From: JAHEJA01 sp965657215
Lineage (GTDB): Bacteria; Pseudomonadota; Alphaproteobacteria; Rhodobacterales; Rhodobacteraceae
Direction of reading: 5' to 3'
NCBI GenBank assembly: GCA_965657215.1
Contig: CBFHNR010000013.1
Location: 3,268-67,267, forward strand
DNA length: 64,000 bases
Shown: one piece after another, positions 8,161 to 15,194 of the stretch
Numbering within the stretch: position 1 is the first letter of the stretch
Layout of the letters: each line of letters begins with the position of its first letter
Program-made: the position numbers and the translations under genes
Notes under the pieces: model-generated
The model's database searches: none
What the model was told of the DNA's origin: nothing
Seen by the model: only the letters and a program-made list of their open reading frames with translations

Positions 8161-9117
8161 ATGAGCTTCCGTCTGCAACCGACCCCGATCGCACGCCCAA
8201 ACCGTTGTCAGTTATTTGGACCAGGCTCGCGTCCTGCAATTTTCGAAAAAATGGCGGCGAGCGCTGCAGATGTTATTAACCTAGACCTCGAAGATTCTGT
8301 TGCCCCCTCAGACAAGGACAGCGCACGCGCCAATGTTATCCAAGCGATCAATGAAGTCGATTGGGGAAACAAGACCTTGTCTGTGCGCATCAATGGTTTG
8401 GACACGCCCTATTGGTATAAAGACGTGGTTGAGCTGCTTGAAAAAGCAGGGGATCGGTTAGATCAGATCATGATCCCCAAGGTCGGATGTTCCGCCGATA
8501 TCTATGCGGTTGACGCGCTTGTGTCCTCCATCGAGGCGGCAAAGGGGCGGAGCAAGCCAATTAACTTTGAAATCATCATCGAAAGTGCCGCTGGCATCTC
8601 GCATGTCGAAGAAATCGCAGCAGCGAGCCCGCGTCTGGTTGCAATGTCCTTGGGCGCGGCGGATTTCGCGGCCTCAATGGGCATGGCGACAACTGGAATC
8701 GGTGGGACGCAAGAAGGCTATTATATGTACCGTGAAGGTCAAAAACATTGGTCAGATCCTTGGCATTGGGCGCAGGCTGCAATCGTGGCCGCATGCCGGA
8801 CGCATGGTGTCTTGCCTGTGGATGGTCCGTTTGGTGATTTTTCCGACGATGAAGGCTTCCGCGCTCAAGCGCGTCGCTCGGCAACCTTGGGCATGGTGGG
8901 CAAATGGGCCATTCACCCCAAGCAGGTTGCCTTGTCAAATGAAGTGTTCACCCCATCAGAAGAGGCTGTTGCCGAAGCGCGCGAAATTCTCGCTGCTATG
9001 GAAACAGCCAAAGCAAATGGAGAAGGGGCAACTGTTTATAAGGGGCGTTTGGTCGACATTGCCTCGATCAAACAGGCAGAGGTCATTGTAAAGCAATCAG
9101 AAATGATTGGCGGATAA
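8161..9117 (+). CDS. mcl1: L-malyl-CoA / beta-methylmalyl-CoA lyase
   Basis: 318-residue HpcH/HpaI (citrate-lyase beta) family enzyme, exactly the length of Rhodobacter Mcl1. It cleaves beta-methylmalyl-CoA to glyoxylate plus propionyl-CoA, and L-malyl-CoA to glyoxylate plus acetyl-CoA, in the ethylmalonyl-CoA pathway for acetate assimilation. Visible features: NLDLEDSVAP (residues 40-49), R76 in LSVRING, the metal-binding glutamate E141 (EIIIESAAG) and aspartate D168 (GAADFA), and KWAIHPKQ near the C-terminus. Start ATG 8161 with AAAAAGGAC. Monocistronic, followed by a good terminator. Confidence 0.92.
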   Translation: MSFRLQPTPIARPNRCQLFGPGSRPAIFEKMAASAADVINLDLEDSVAPSDKDSARANVIQAINEVDWGNKTLSVRINGLDTPYWYKDVVELLEKAGDRLDQIMIPKVGCSADIYAVDALVSSIEAAKGRSKPINFEIIIESAAGISHVEEIAAASPRLVAMSLGAADFAASMGMATTGIGGTQEGYYMYREGQKHWSDPWHWAQAAIVAACRTHGVLPVDGPFGDFSDDEGFRAQARRSATLGMVGKWAIHPKQVALSNEVFTPSEEAVAEAREILAAMETAKANGEGATVYKGRLVDIASIKQAEVIVKQSEMIGG

Positions 9118-9130
9118 GTCTATTGTCCAA

Positions 9131-9158
9131 GGCGGGCTACGGTCCGCCGAAATTTTTT
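9131..9158 (+). terminator. Rho-independent terminator after mcl1
   Basis: GGCGGG/TCCGCC stem (one G-U pair) with loop CTACGG, then a run of six T (9153-9158). It lies 14 bp after the mcl1 stop. Confidence 0.75.
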
Positions 9159-9197
9159 ACCAAATTGTTGAGGCCTCAAACATTTGGTCGGTATGTG

Positions 9198-9416
9198 TCA
9201 GGAAATGCAGTGATGTTTCCTGTTACGTTTTTCAAAAGAGGTAATGGCGTCATCTGGACCCTTTGGCGAGATTTGAGAGTAATGTGAACGGGTCTTGCCC
9301 TCCCAATTTGTGACGTCAATTAGGTCATTATCGTTGAGGTGATCAACTGGACTGTCCCAAGGTGCTGGGACAACATGGACCGCTGGGCTTTCACCAGTCA
9401 TGCGTTGGGGGTTCAT
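9198..9416 (-). CDS. Small uncharacterised protein (72 aa)
   Basis: Unrecognised small protein starting MNPQRMTGESPAVHVV. It is supported by a strong ribosome binding site: AAGGAGT lies six bases before ATG 9416. An upstream in-frame extension to 9449 has no such signal. The sequence is hydrophilic, rich in Pro, Asp, Asn and Ser, with no membrane segment or cysteine cluster; one cysteine is three residues from the end. It faces mcl1 tail-to-tail with about 80 bp between. I do not recognise a family. Confidence 0.5.
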   Translation of the reverse strand: MNPQRMTGESPAVHVVPAPWDSPVDHLNDNDLIDVTNWEGKTRSHYSQISPKGPDDAITSFEKRNRKHHCIS

Positions 9417-9714
9417 TTTGATACTCCTTCTTAATTGGTGATAGCTCATGCTACGCAGTTCATTCTTCGATTCTCAAGTCTGATGAGGCTGTTTAAGCGT
9501 GACTTAAACCAAAGACCTGATGACTATCCTGTCGAGGTGCGCAGGTATCCCTGTTCTCAAAATGAGAATGTCTAAGGGCAACATCGGATAGAAATACAAT
9601 TTTATTCCCCTTGGCAAATCCGCGGCCGTTCCCCATCTGAACAGCAGTTTCTAGAACCCGTTGCAAATTGCGGTTAAACGGAGCATAAACCAAGAAAATC
9701 AAGCGGAGCGGATG
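9417..9714. other. Intergenic region before accA
   Basis: About 300 bp between the divergent 72-residue gene and accA. A minus-strand open frame (9493-9723) covers part of it but has no ribosome binding site and no recognisable sequence. CTCAAAATGAGAA around 9557 forms a small inverted repeat (TTCTCAAAATGAGAA). The accA promoter is presumably here; I see no clear consensus. Confidence 0.3.
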
Positions 9715-10677
9715 ATGACTCAATACCTCAACTTTGAAAAACCTTTGGCAGAAATCGAAGGTAAAGCAGAAGAATTACGTGCCCTTGCGCGTGAGAGTGA
9801 GGAAATGGATGTCGAAGACCAAGCCAAGGCATTGGATGAGAAAGCCAATGCGCTTTTGGTCGAGCTTTATAAATCCCTAACACCATGGCGCAAATGTCAG
9901 GTGGCCCGTCACCCAGATCGCCCGCATTGCCGCGATTACATTGATGCTTTGTTCACAGAGTTCACACCTCTCGCAGGGGACCGCAACTTTGCCGATGATC
10001 ATGCGGTCATGGGGGGTCTTGCACGTTTCAATGATCAGCCTGTTGTGGTGATTGGTCATGAAAAAGGCAACGACACAAAGAGCCGGATTGAACGCAATTT
10101 CGGCATGGCCCGTCCCGAAGGATATCGTAAGGCCATTCGCTTGATGGAAATGGCGGATAAATTTGGCCTCCCCATTATCACGCTTGTTGATACGCCGGGC
10201 GCTTATCCTGGAAAAGGCGCTGAAGAGCGCGGTCAATCCGAGGCGATTGCGCGGTCAACTGAGAAATGCCTTCAGGTTCGTGTCCCCGTGATTTCGATTA
10301 TCATCGGAGAAGGCGGTTCAGGTGGCGCAGTTGCCTTTGCAACAGCGAACCGTGTCGCAATGTTGGAACACTCCGTTTATTCCGTGATCAGCCCAGAAGG
10401 CTGTGCTTCCATCCTCTGGAAAGATGCTGAGAAAATGCGCGAAGCGGCTGAAGCTCTTCGATTGACGGCCCAAGATTTGACACAGCTCGGTGTGAACGAT
10501 CATGTGATTACTGAACCAATGGGCGGTGCACATCGCGATCGTGAGCAAGCGATTGACTCTGTGGGTGCTGCAATCGCTAAATTGCTAGGGGATCTTGAGG
10601 GTAAATCTGGGGATGACTTGGTCAAAGACCGTCGTCAGAAATTCCTCGATCTTGGATCCAAAGGATTGGCGGCTTAA
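9715..10677 (+). CDS. accA: Acetyl-CoA carboxylase, carboxyltransferase subunit alpha
   Basis: Alpha half of the carboxyltransferase that moves CO2 from carboxybiotin to acetyl-CoA, giving malonyl-CoA, the first step of fatty acid synthesis. It is 320 residues from ATG 9715 (MTQYLNFEKPLAEIE), matching the family length; ATG 9712 just upstream is possible. Typical segments are RPEGYRKAIRLM, VDTPGAYPGKGAEERGQ and the oxyanion region IIGEGGSGGA. accD is not nearby. Its TAA overlaps the stop codon of the convergent GntR gene by 4 bp (TTAA). Confidence 0.97.
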   Translation: MTQYLNFEKPLAEIEGKAEELRALARESEEMDVEDQAKALDEKANALLVELYKSLTPWRKCQVARHPDRPHCRDYIDALFTEFTPLAGDRNFADDHAVMGGLARFNDQPVVVIGHEKGNDTKSRIERNFGMARPEGYRKAIRLMEMADKFGLPIITLVDTPGAYPGKGAEERGQSEAIARSTEKCLQVRVPVISIIIGEGGSGGAVAFATANRVAMLEHSVYSVISPEGCASILWKDAEKMREAAEALRLTAQDLTQLGVNDHVITEPMGGAHRDREQAIDSVGAAIAKLLGDLEGKSGDDLVKDRRQKFLDLGSKGLAA

Positions 10678-11324
10678 CTCGCCAGCATCCGAAGCCCTTG
10701 GGTTACATCTGATCGTACGGCAAGCCGAAGGCCCGGTTCATCGCCAGCCTTAAGCGAGGCAAGGATGATCTTGTGAAAATGTGGCGGTTCTTTGCGACGT
10801 AGTTTTCCATAAAGGGCGCGCATTGTCGGGCCGAGCTGAAGCCAAACTGTTTCCGCCATGGCCAGCATTGCAGGGGCCTGCGCCCTTAGGTAAAGAGTTC
10901 GATGGAATTCAAGGTTCGTGCGGATGTAAGCCACCGCATCATGTTCGCTCACGGCGGTTCCGACAGTGGCATTGATAGCTTGTAAACGGTCTATCAAAGC
11001 AAGGTGAGCCCGAGGCAAAGCACGGCTCGCTAGTTCAACTTCTATCAAAGCGCGAAGCGCGGCCAGTTCTTCGATACGTTCATTGCTAAGTTCGGGCGTC
11101 GCAACGCGCCCTGATGATGACATGCTGAGCGCCCCCTCCGCCACAAGACGACGGACAGCTTCGCGTGCAGGTGTCATTGAGACGTTATACTGATCTCCAA
11201 TGCCGCGAATGGTAAAGGCATGGCCTGGGGCAATTTCCCCATGCATGATCCGACTGCGAAGACCCCGATAAACAAGATCATGAGCCGATTGAGAAACATC
11301 ATTAGAGCGGACTGGCTTTTGCAT
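10674..11324 (-). CDS. GntR-family transcriptional regulator, FCD subfamily
   Basis: 216-residue regulator. The N-terminal winged helix-turn-helix of GntR type (about residues 10-80, with FTIRGIGDQYNVSMTPAREA and RRLVAEGAL) is followed by an all-helical FCD ligand-binding domain (LRALIEVELASRA; histidines in EFHRTLY). The FCD class usually senses carboxylic acids or amino acids. The gene starts at ATG 11324; a purine-rich AAAGGG sits very close to it. A perfect 14-bp palindrome lies six bases before the ATG and probably mediates autoregulation. The effector and targets are unknown. Confidence 0.88.
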   Translation of the reverse strand: MQKPVRSNDVSQSAHDLVYRGLRSRIMHGEIAPGHAFTIRGIGDQYNVSMTPAREAVRRLVAEGALSMSSSGRVATPELSNERIEELAALRALIEVELASRALPRAHLALIDRLQAINATVGTAVSEHDAVAYIRTNLEFHRTLYLRAQAPAMLAMAETVWLQLGPTMRALYGKLRRKEPPHFHKIILASLKAGDEPGLRLAVRSDVTQGLRMLAS

Positions 11325-11329
11325 GCCCT

Positions 11330-11343
11330 TTTGTGATCACAAA
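11330..11343. promoter_or_regulatory. Perfect palindrome TTTGTGATCACAAA at the GntR gene start
   Basis: 14-bp perfect palindrome centred about 12 bp upstream of the GntR/FCD start codon. Position and symmetry suit an autoregulatory operator that would block ribosome or polymerase access. The TGTGATCACA core also resembles half-sites of CRP/FNR proteins without their usual 6-bp spacer, so the binding protein is not certain. Confidence 0.5.
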
Positions 11344-11354
11344 TTGAGGGTCCG

Positions 11355-12077
11355 TCAATCCTTAAATGTATATTGATGAAGGCTCGCCCCATTTTGTCGC
11401 AACCATCCGCGTTGCTCTTTGTAGGACCCAAATAAGTTCTCTACGACCGTCCAAAACGCAGCGGAATGGTTCATTTCCTTGAGGTGGGCGACTTCGTGAG
11501 CGGCGACGTATTTCAACACATCAGGCGGCGCCATAATCAACCGCCAGCTATACATCAAGGCGCCCTCACTGCTGCAGGATCCCCAACGGGATCGCGTATC
11601 GCGCAAGGTTAGGCGCGTATAGGGGAGGCCGAGCTTGCTTGCATAATAATCCGAAGCTTCGGCCAATCTATCTCTGGCAAGTGTTTTGAGATAGGCTTGA
11701 ACCTGCACCGCTGGTGCCTTGCTTTTTTGAGGCAGGCATAGGTTATGGCCAATCGCGCTTACTCTTGTCCCGGTTCCCGGTGTGACAAGATAGGATGTGC
11801 CTTCGATTGGGATCGTGCTGCCGTAATCAACGAGCGCAGGTTTTGCGCTATTGGAATGATGCTTGGCGATCCAGTCCTCTTTTTCTAGAACGAATCCTTC
11901 AATGTCGGATCGTCTTGCATGAAGCGGAGCGGTTAGAGTGATGCGCCCGTCCAATGAAGACACCCGAAGGCTAAGCCTCTTGGCGCGTGCCAAATGCCGT
12001 ACGCTCACCTCGATGTCGGGGTGATTTGGCAGGACGATTGGTCCATTGTTGGGGTCTTTAGAGAAGAATCGACGCAT
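11355..12077 (-). CDS. YgjP-type zinc metallopeptidase-like protein (SprT/M48-like, DUF45)
   Basis: About 240 residues of the YgjP/DUF45 family, small soluble proteins with a zincin-like fold. The zinc motif HEVAHLKEMNH is at 194-204 (ligands H194, H198 and probably H204; E195 catalytic), preceded by the family block DTRSRWGSCSS (161-171). ATG 12077 was chosen over a TTG at 12137; neither has a strong ribosome binding site. Cellular substrate unknown. It is divergent from the TIGR02300 gene and 30 bp upstream of the GntR gene on the same strand. Confidence 0.8.
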   Translation of the reverse strand: MRRFFSKDPNNGPIVLPNHPDIEVSVRHLARAKRLSLRVSSLDGRITLTAPLHARRSDIEGFVLEKEDWIAKHHSNSAKPALVDYGSTIPIEGTSYLVTPGTGTRVSAIGHNLCLPQKSKAPAVQVQAYLKTLARDRLAEASDYYASKLGLPYTRLTLRDTRSRWGSCSSEGALMYSWRLIMAPPDVLKYVAAHEVAHLKEMNHSAAFWTVVENLFGSYKEQRGWLRQNGASLHQYTFKD

Positions 12078-12170
12078 TGTTCCAGTAATAGCTGAAAAGC
12101 CTTTGACACTGCGTTCCTGATATGGCACTTGGCGCAAACTGTCGACAAGTAAAAGTCAAAGGGGATTCCT

Positions 12171-12488
12171 ATGCCCAAAGAAGAATGGGGTGTGAAACGC
12201 ATTTGCCCAACTACAGGCAAACGTTTTTATGACCTAAACAAAAATCCAATAGTTAGCCCATATACGGGCGAAGTTGTTGAGCTGGATAGCAGCAAAACAC
12301 GTCTGATCGCTGCGGATGCAGAAGATGCGGCAAACAAGTCAACTGAATCACAAGATATTGATACAGATGATGTTGTATTGGATGACGACGTAGAAGTGGA
12401 TCTCGGTGATGATCTACTTGAAGATGACGATGACGATAGCGTCTCTCTAGACGAAATCGCAGACGTCCCTGCGGACGAAGAAGAGTAA
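12171..12488 (+). CDS. TIGR02300 family protein (FYDLN acid domain)
   Basis: 105-residue protein that begins with the alphaproteobacterial TIGR02300 block (EEWGVKRICPTTGKRFYDLN) and ends in a very acidic tail (residues 60-105, mostly Asp/Glu). Two cysteine-free zinc-ribbon-like turns may be present, but the usual second CxxC is not seen. Function unknown in the family. Start ATG 12171 after AAAGGGGATTCCT. A hairpin terminator follows, then a tRNA gene. Confidence 0.9.
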   Translation: MPKEEWGVKRICPTTGKRFYDLNKNPIVSPYTGEVVELDSSKTRLIAADAEDAANKSTESQDIDTDDVVLDDDVEVDLGDDLLEDDDDDSVSLDEIADVPADEEE

Positions 12489-12504
12489 TCTTCTTAACAA
12501 TGCT

Positions 12505-12536
12505 GTGGGGCGATTTTGGACTTGATCCCGCCCCAC
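12505..12536 (+). terminator. Hairpin terminator after the TIGR02300 gene
   Basis: Perfect 8-bp stem GTGGGGCG (12505-12512) / CGCCCCAC (12529-12536), followed by GCTTTGCATATTT. T tract weak but present. Confidence 0.6.
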
Positions 12537-12573
12537 GCTTTGCATATTTAGCGTTCATCAGCGAACGCTGTTT

Positions 12574-12649
<76 letters not shown>

Positions 12650-12717
12650 AACCTTCATTGACAACCGAATATATTATCTCGACGCCTGTGCTGTGCCGCA
12701 CTTACTCTTGGTCAAAC

Positions 12718-12744
12718 GAAAAATGGCGGAGCAAGCCCCGCCAT
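12718..12744 (-). terminator. Rho-independent terminator of urtA
   Basis: On the minus strand, stem ATGGCGG/CCGCCAT (12744-12738 with 12729-12723) is followed directly by a run of T. It lies 22 bp after the urtA stop, so urtA appears to end its transcript here. Confidence 0.75.
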
Positions 12745-12766
12745 CGTTCTTGGATTTTAAATCTGA

Positions 12767-14041
12767 TTAGTAGTTAGATTTGATTTGAACACATGTGTTT
12801 GTTGTCGTGTCATACATACCGCAGCCCAATGATTTCCAATCAGACTTGAGGTTTGCAGACTGTGGCAAGAAATCTGTCCATGCATCGCCATCAACTTCTG
12901 TTGTTTTAGAAATGATGTCGAACTGGCCAACTTCGTTGATTTCGCCGATCAAAACTGGCTTTGCCAAGTGATGGTTTGGCAACATAACCGCTTGACCACC
13001 TGTCAAGTTCGGGAATGTTTGACCGTACATCGCGGTACGAACGGCATCCACATCCGTTGTGCCAGCTTGCTCTACAGCGTTTACCCACATGTTGAAACCA
13101 ATGTAGTGTGCTTCCATTGGATCGTTAGTCACACGCTCGCGACCCATGCGGTCTTTCCACTGTTTGACCCACTCAAAGTTTGCAGGCGTGTCAGCAGATT
13201 GAAAGTAGTTCCAAGCAGCCAAGTGACCCACAAGGTCAGCTGTATCCAATGTGGATAGCTCTTCTTCACCAACAGAGAATGCAATGACGGGAATGTCGAA
13301 TGGCATAATGCCCGCGTTTCCAAGAGCCTCGTAGAAGCCGATGTTTGCATCGCCGTTAATTGTTGAAATCACGCCAACTTTGGATCCATCGCTTCCGAGA
13401 GATTCGATGTCTGCAACGATGCCGTCCCAGTCATTGTGGCCAAACGGTGTATAGTTCACCAAGATGTCAGAAGCTGGGATACCTTTTGATTTCAAGTAGG
13501 CTTCCAAGATCGCGTTTGTTGTCCGTGGGTAGACATAATCTGTGCCCAAAAGCGCAAATTTGGTGACGCCCAAGTCGTTCAAGAAATAATCTGTCGCCGG
13601 GATCGCTTGCTGGTTCGGAGCCGCGCCTGTGTAAAATACGTTTTTAGAGCTTTCTTCGCCTTCGTATTGAACAGGGTAAAACATGAGGCCATTCAATTCT
13701 TCGACGACAGGAAGAACGTTTTTACGGGAAACAGATGTCCAACCGCCAAAGATAACAGAGACGCCATCTTTTTCGATAAGCTGACGCGACATTGTGCCAA
13801 AGGTTGGCCAATCGGAAGCAGGGTCAACCACAACAGCTTCGAGTTGCTTGCCCAAGACACCGCCTTTTGCGTTCTGTTGTTCGATCAACATAAGCATCGT
13901 ATCTTTAAGTGTTGTTTCCGAAATCGCCATCGTTCCGGATAGGGAGTGCAGAATGCCGACTTTCACGGTTTCGGCATTCGCTGATGTTGTCGCACCATAG
14001 AGTGCAAGTGCACCAACAACGGCAGATTTAATAAATTGCAT
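12767..14041 (-). CDS. urtA: Urea ABC transporter substrate-binding protein
   Basis: 424-residue periplasmic binding protein of the UrtA/amide-binding class. A cleavable signal peptide (residues 1-23, cut after ANA before ETVKVG) is followed by a type I periplasmic fold with characteristic UrtA stretches LHSLSGTMAISE and FYPVQYEGEESS. Start ATG 14041 with a near-ideal AAGGAGG. It would deliver urea (or a short amide) to UrtBC permeases. No urtBCDE or urease genes flank it: a terminator follows at once and tRNA-Ala lies beyond. Induction under nitrogen limitation is usual for the family; no clear sigma-54 site was seen. Confidence 0.92.
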   Translation of the reverse strand: MQFIKSAVVGALALYGATTSANAETVKVGILHSLSGTMAISETTLKDTMLMLIEQQNAKGGVLGKQLEAVVVDPASDWPTFGTMSRQLIEKDGVSVIFGGWTSVSRKNVLPVVEELNGLMFYPVQYEGEESSKNVFYTGAAPNQQAIPATDYFLNDLGVTKFALLGTDYVYPRTTNAILEAYLKSKGIPASDILVNYTPFGHNDWDGIVADIESLGSDGSKVGVISTINGDANIGFYEALGNAGIMPFDIPVIAFSVGEEELSTLDTADLVGHLAAWNYFQSADTPANFEWVKQWKDRMGRERVTNDPMEAHYIGFNMWVNAVEQAGTTDVDAVRTAMYGQTFPNLTGGQAVMLPNHHLAKPVLIGEINEVGQFDIISKTTEVDGDAWTDFLPQSANLKSDWKSLGCGMYDTTTNTCVQIKSNY

Positions 14042-14251
14042 GTGTCCTCCTTAGGTATCCCCAATGCATGGGAGTGCTTTACCTAGACAAAGAAATTTCA
14101 GTTCAAAGCCAGTCTCAGCGCCAAAGCACCATCATGACTACGCAATAGGGAAAACGTCGATTTCCAAGGAGGTTTTAGGCAAATACCCTGAATCACTCGG
14201 GGCATATCGATTGCCCCGAGGTACTATCCTATAGGATACATGTTTTGGCTG
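14042..14251. promoter_or_regulatory. urtA upstream region with stem-loop and palindrome
   Basis: 210 bp between urtA and the IMPase-family gene, both on the minus strand. It contains a perfect 9-bp stem CTCGGGGCA (14196-14204) / TGCCCCGAG (14212-14220) without a T tract, and next to it a perfect 14-bp palindrome TATCCTATAGGATA (14225-14238) close to the upstream gene's stop. The stem may end or process the IMPase transcript; the palindrome may be an operator. Both roles are inference. Confidence 0.45.
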
Positions 14252-15133
14252 TTAGGCGGCTGTGTTCTCAGACGTCAGAAAATCCAGATGATCCTTGACG
14301 CGGTGCCAGGTTTCTTCATTACACGCCGCTAGCAAATAGCCATCCCGCGTCTTGGTTGAATATTGCGTTCCGTCTAACATACGCACGTAGCCACCTGCGC
14401 GTTCGACGAGTAGGGTTCCTGCTGCATGATCCCAAGGGTTCAATTTCGCAGAGAGCGCAAAGTGAACACCCCCTTGCGCAAGCGTACGATATTCGTGACA
14501 GGAACAGCGGAGCACAGAAATGATGCCAAAATCTGGGATCATGGGCGCCAATTGTGCTTGGATATCTTTTTCCATCAAATGCATGTGGATATAGCCATTC
14601 AGACCGCTGATGTCTCGGCTCTCGGCGGTGCGTACAGATCTCGTGCTTCCAGAGCTCGTGACCCGGCGGGTGGGTTTGTCGCCTGTATCGGCCATCAAAT
14701 AGTCATCCAAGATTGGATCATAATGAAGACCGAACACCGGCGTTCCAAAACGGGTCACTGATAAAATGACACCAAAGGTTGTCAATCCATGCACAAAGTT
14801 GGCAGTGCCATCTACTGGATCAATAATGAATGTCAATTCCGCATGATCAATTTTGTCCCGCAATTCTGGCGTTTTGGAAATGGCCTCTTCGCCGACAACC
14901 AAAGCAGAGGGAAATAACCGCAAAAGGCCACGCGTTATCATTGCTTCGGCTTCGATGTCCGCTTCTGTCACAAGATCGTTGAAATTTGATTTTTCTGAAA
15001 CGGAGCCTGACGACAGGTTGCGAAATCGTGGCAAAATCTCAGCACGCGCCGCCCGCCGGATGAGATTGACGACTTGAGTTTGTTGAGCAGGTGTCAAAGC
15101 TGGCGTGATAACTTGGGGCAACGCAGAGGTCAT
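14252..15133 (-). CDS. Inositol monophosphatase family protein
   Basis: 293-residue Mg-dependent phosphatase with the full family signature: GEEA (81-84), IIDPVDGTANF (103-113) and the C-terminal NPWDHAAGTLLVERAGG. Substrates of relatives include myo-inositol phosphate, histidinol phosphate and 3'-phosphoadenosine phosphate; the sequence does not decide among them. Start ATG 15133 (MTSALPQVI) with AAGGAA upstream; the frame's extension to 15232 overlaps the permease gene and lacks a signal. It may share a transcript with the ABC exporter genes upstream (61-bp gap). Confidence 0.85.
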   Translation of the reverse strand: MTSALPQVITPALTPAQQTQVVNLIRRAARAEILPRFRNLSSGSVSEKSNFNDLVTEADIEAEAMITRGLLRLFPSALVVGEEAISKTPELRDKIDHAELTFIIDPVDGTANFVHGLTTFGVILSVTRFGTPVFGLHYDPILDDYLMADTGDKPTRRVTSSGSTRSVRTAESRDISGLNGYIHMHLMEKDIQAQLAPMIPDFGIISVLRCSCHEYRTLAQGGVHFALSAKLNPWDHAAGTLLVERAGGYVRMLDGTQYSTKTRDGYLLAACNEETWHRVKDHLDFLTSENTAA

Positions 15134-15194
15134 GAGAAATTCCTTTTCTATATGATTCACAAATTGGCATTCTGCGTCGCAGAATTCAATCTTC

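Noticed and set aside
8504..9091. Plus-strand 195-codon frame inside mcl1
   Set aside because: Out-of-frame shadow of mcl1, full of Arg, Trp and Cys, no start signal.
9493..9723. Minus-strand 76-codon frame upstream of accA
   Set aside because: No start signal and it overlaps the accA start. A remnant of a gene is possible but cannot be shown.
12253..12558. Minus-strand frame opposite the TIGR02300 gene
   Set aside because: Arg/His-rich antisense of the acidic tail; no start signal.
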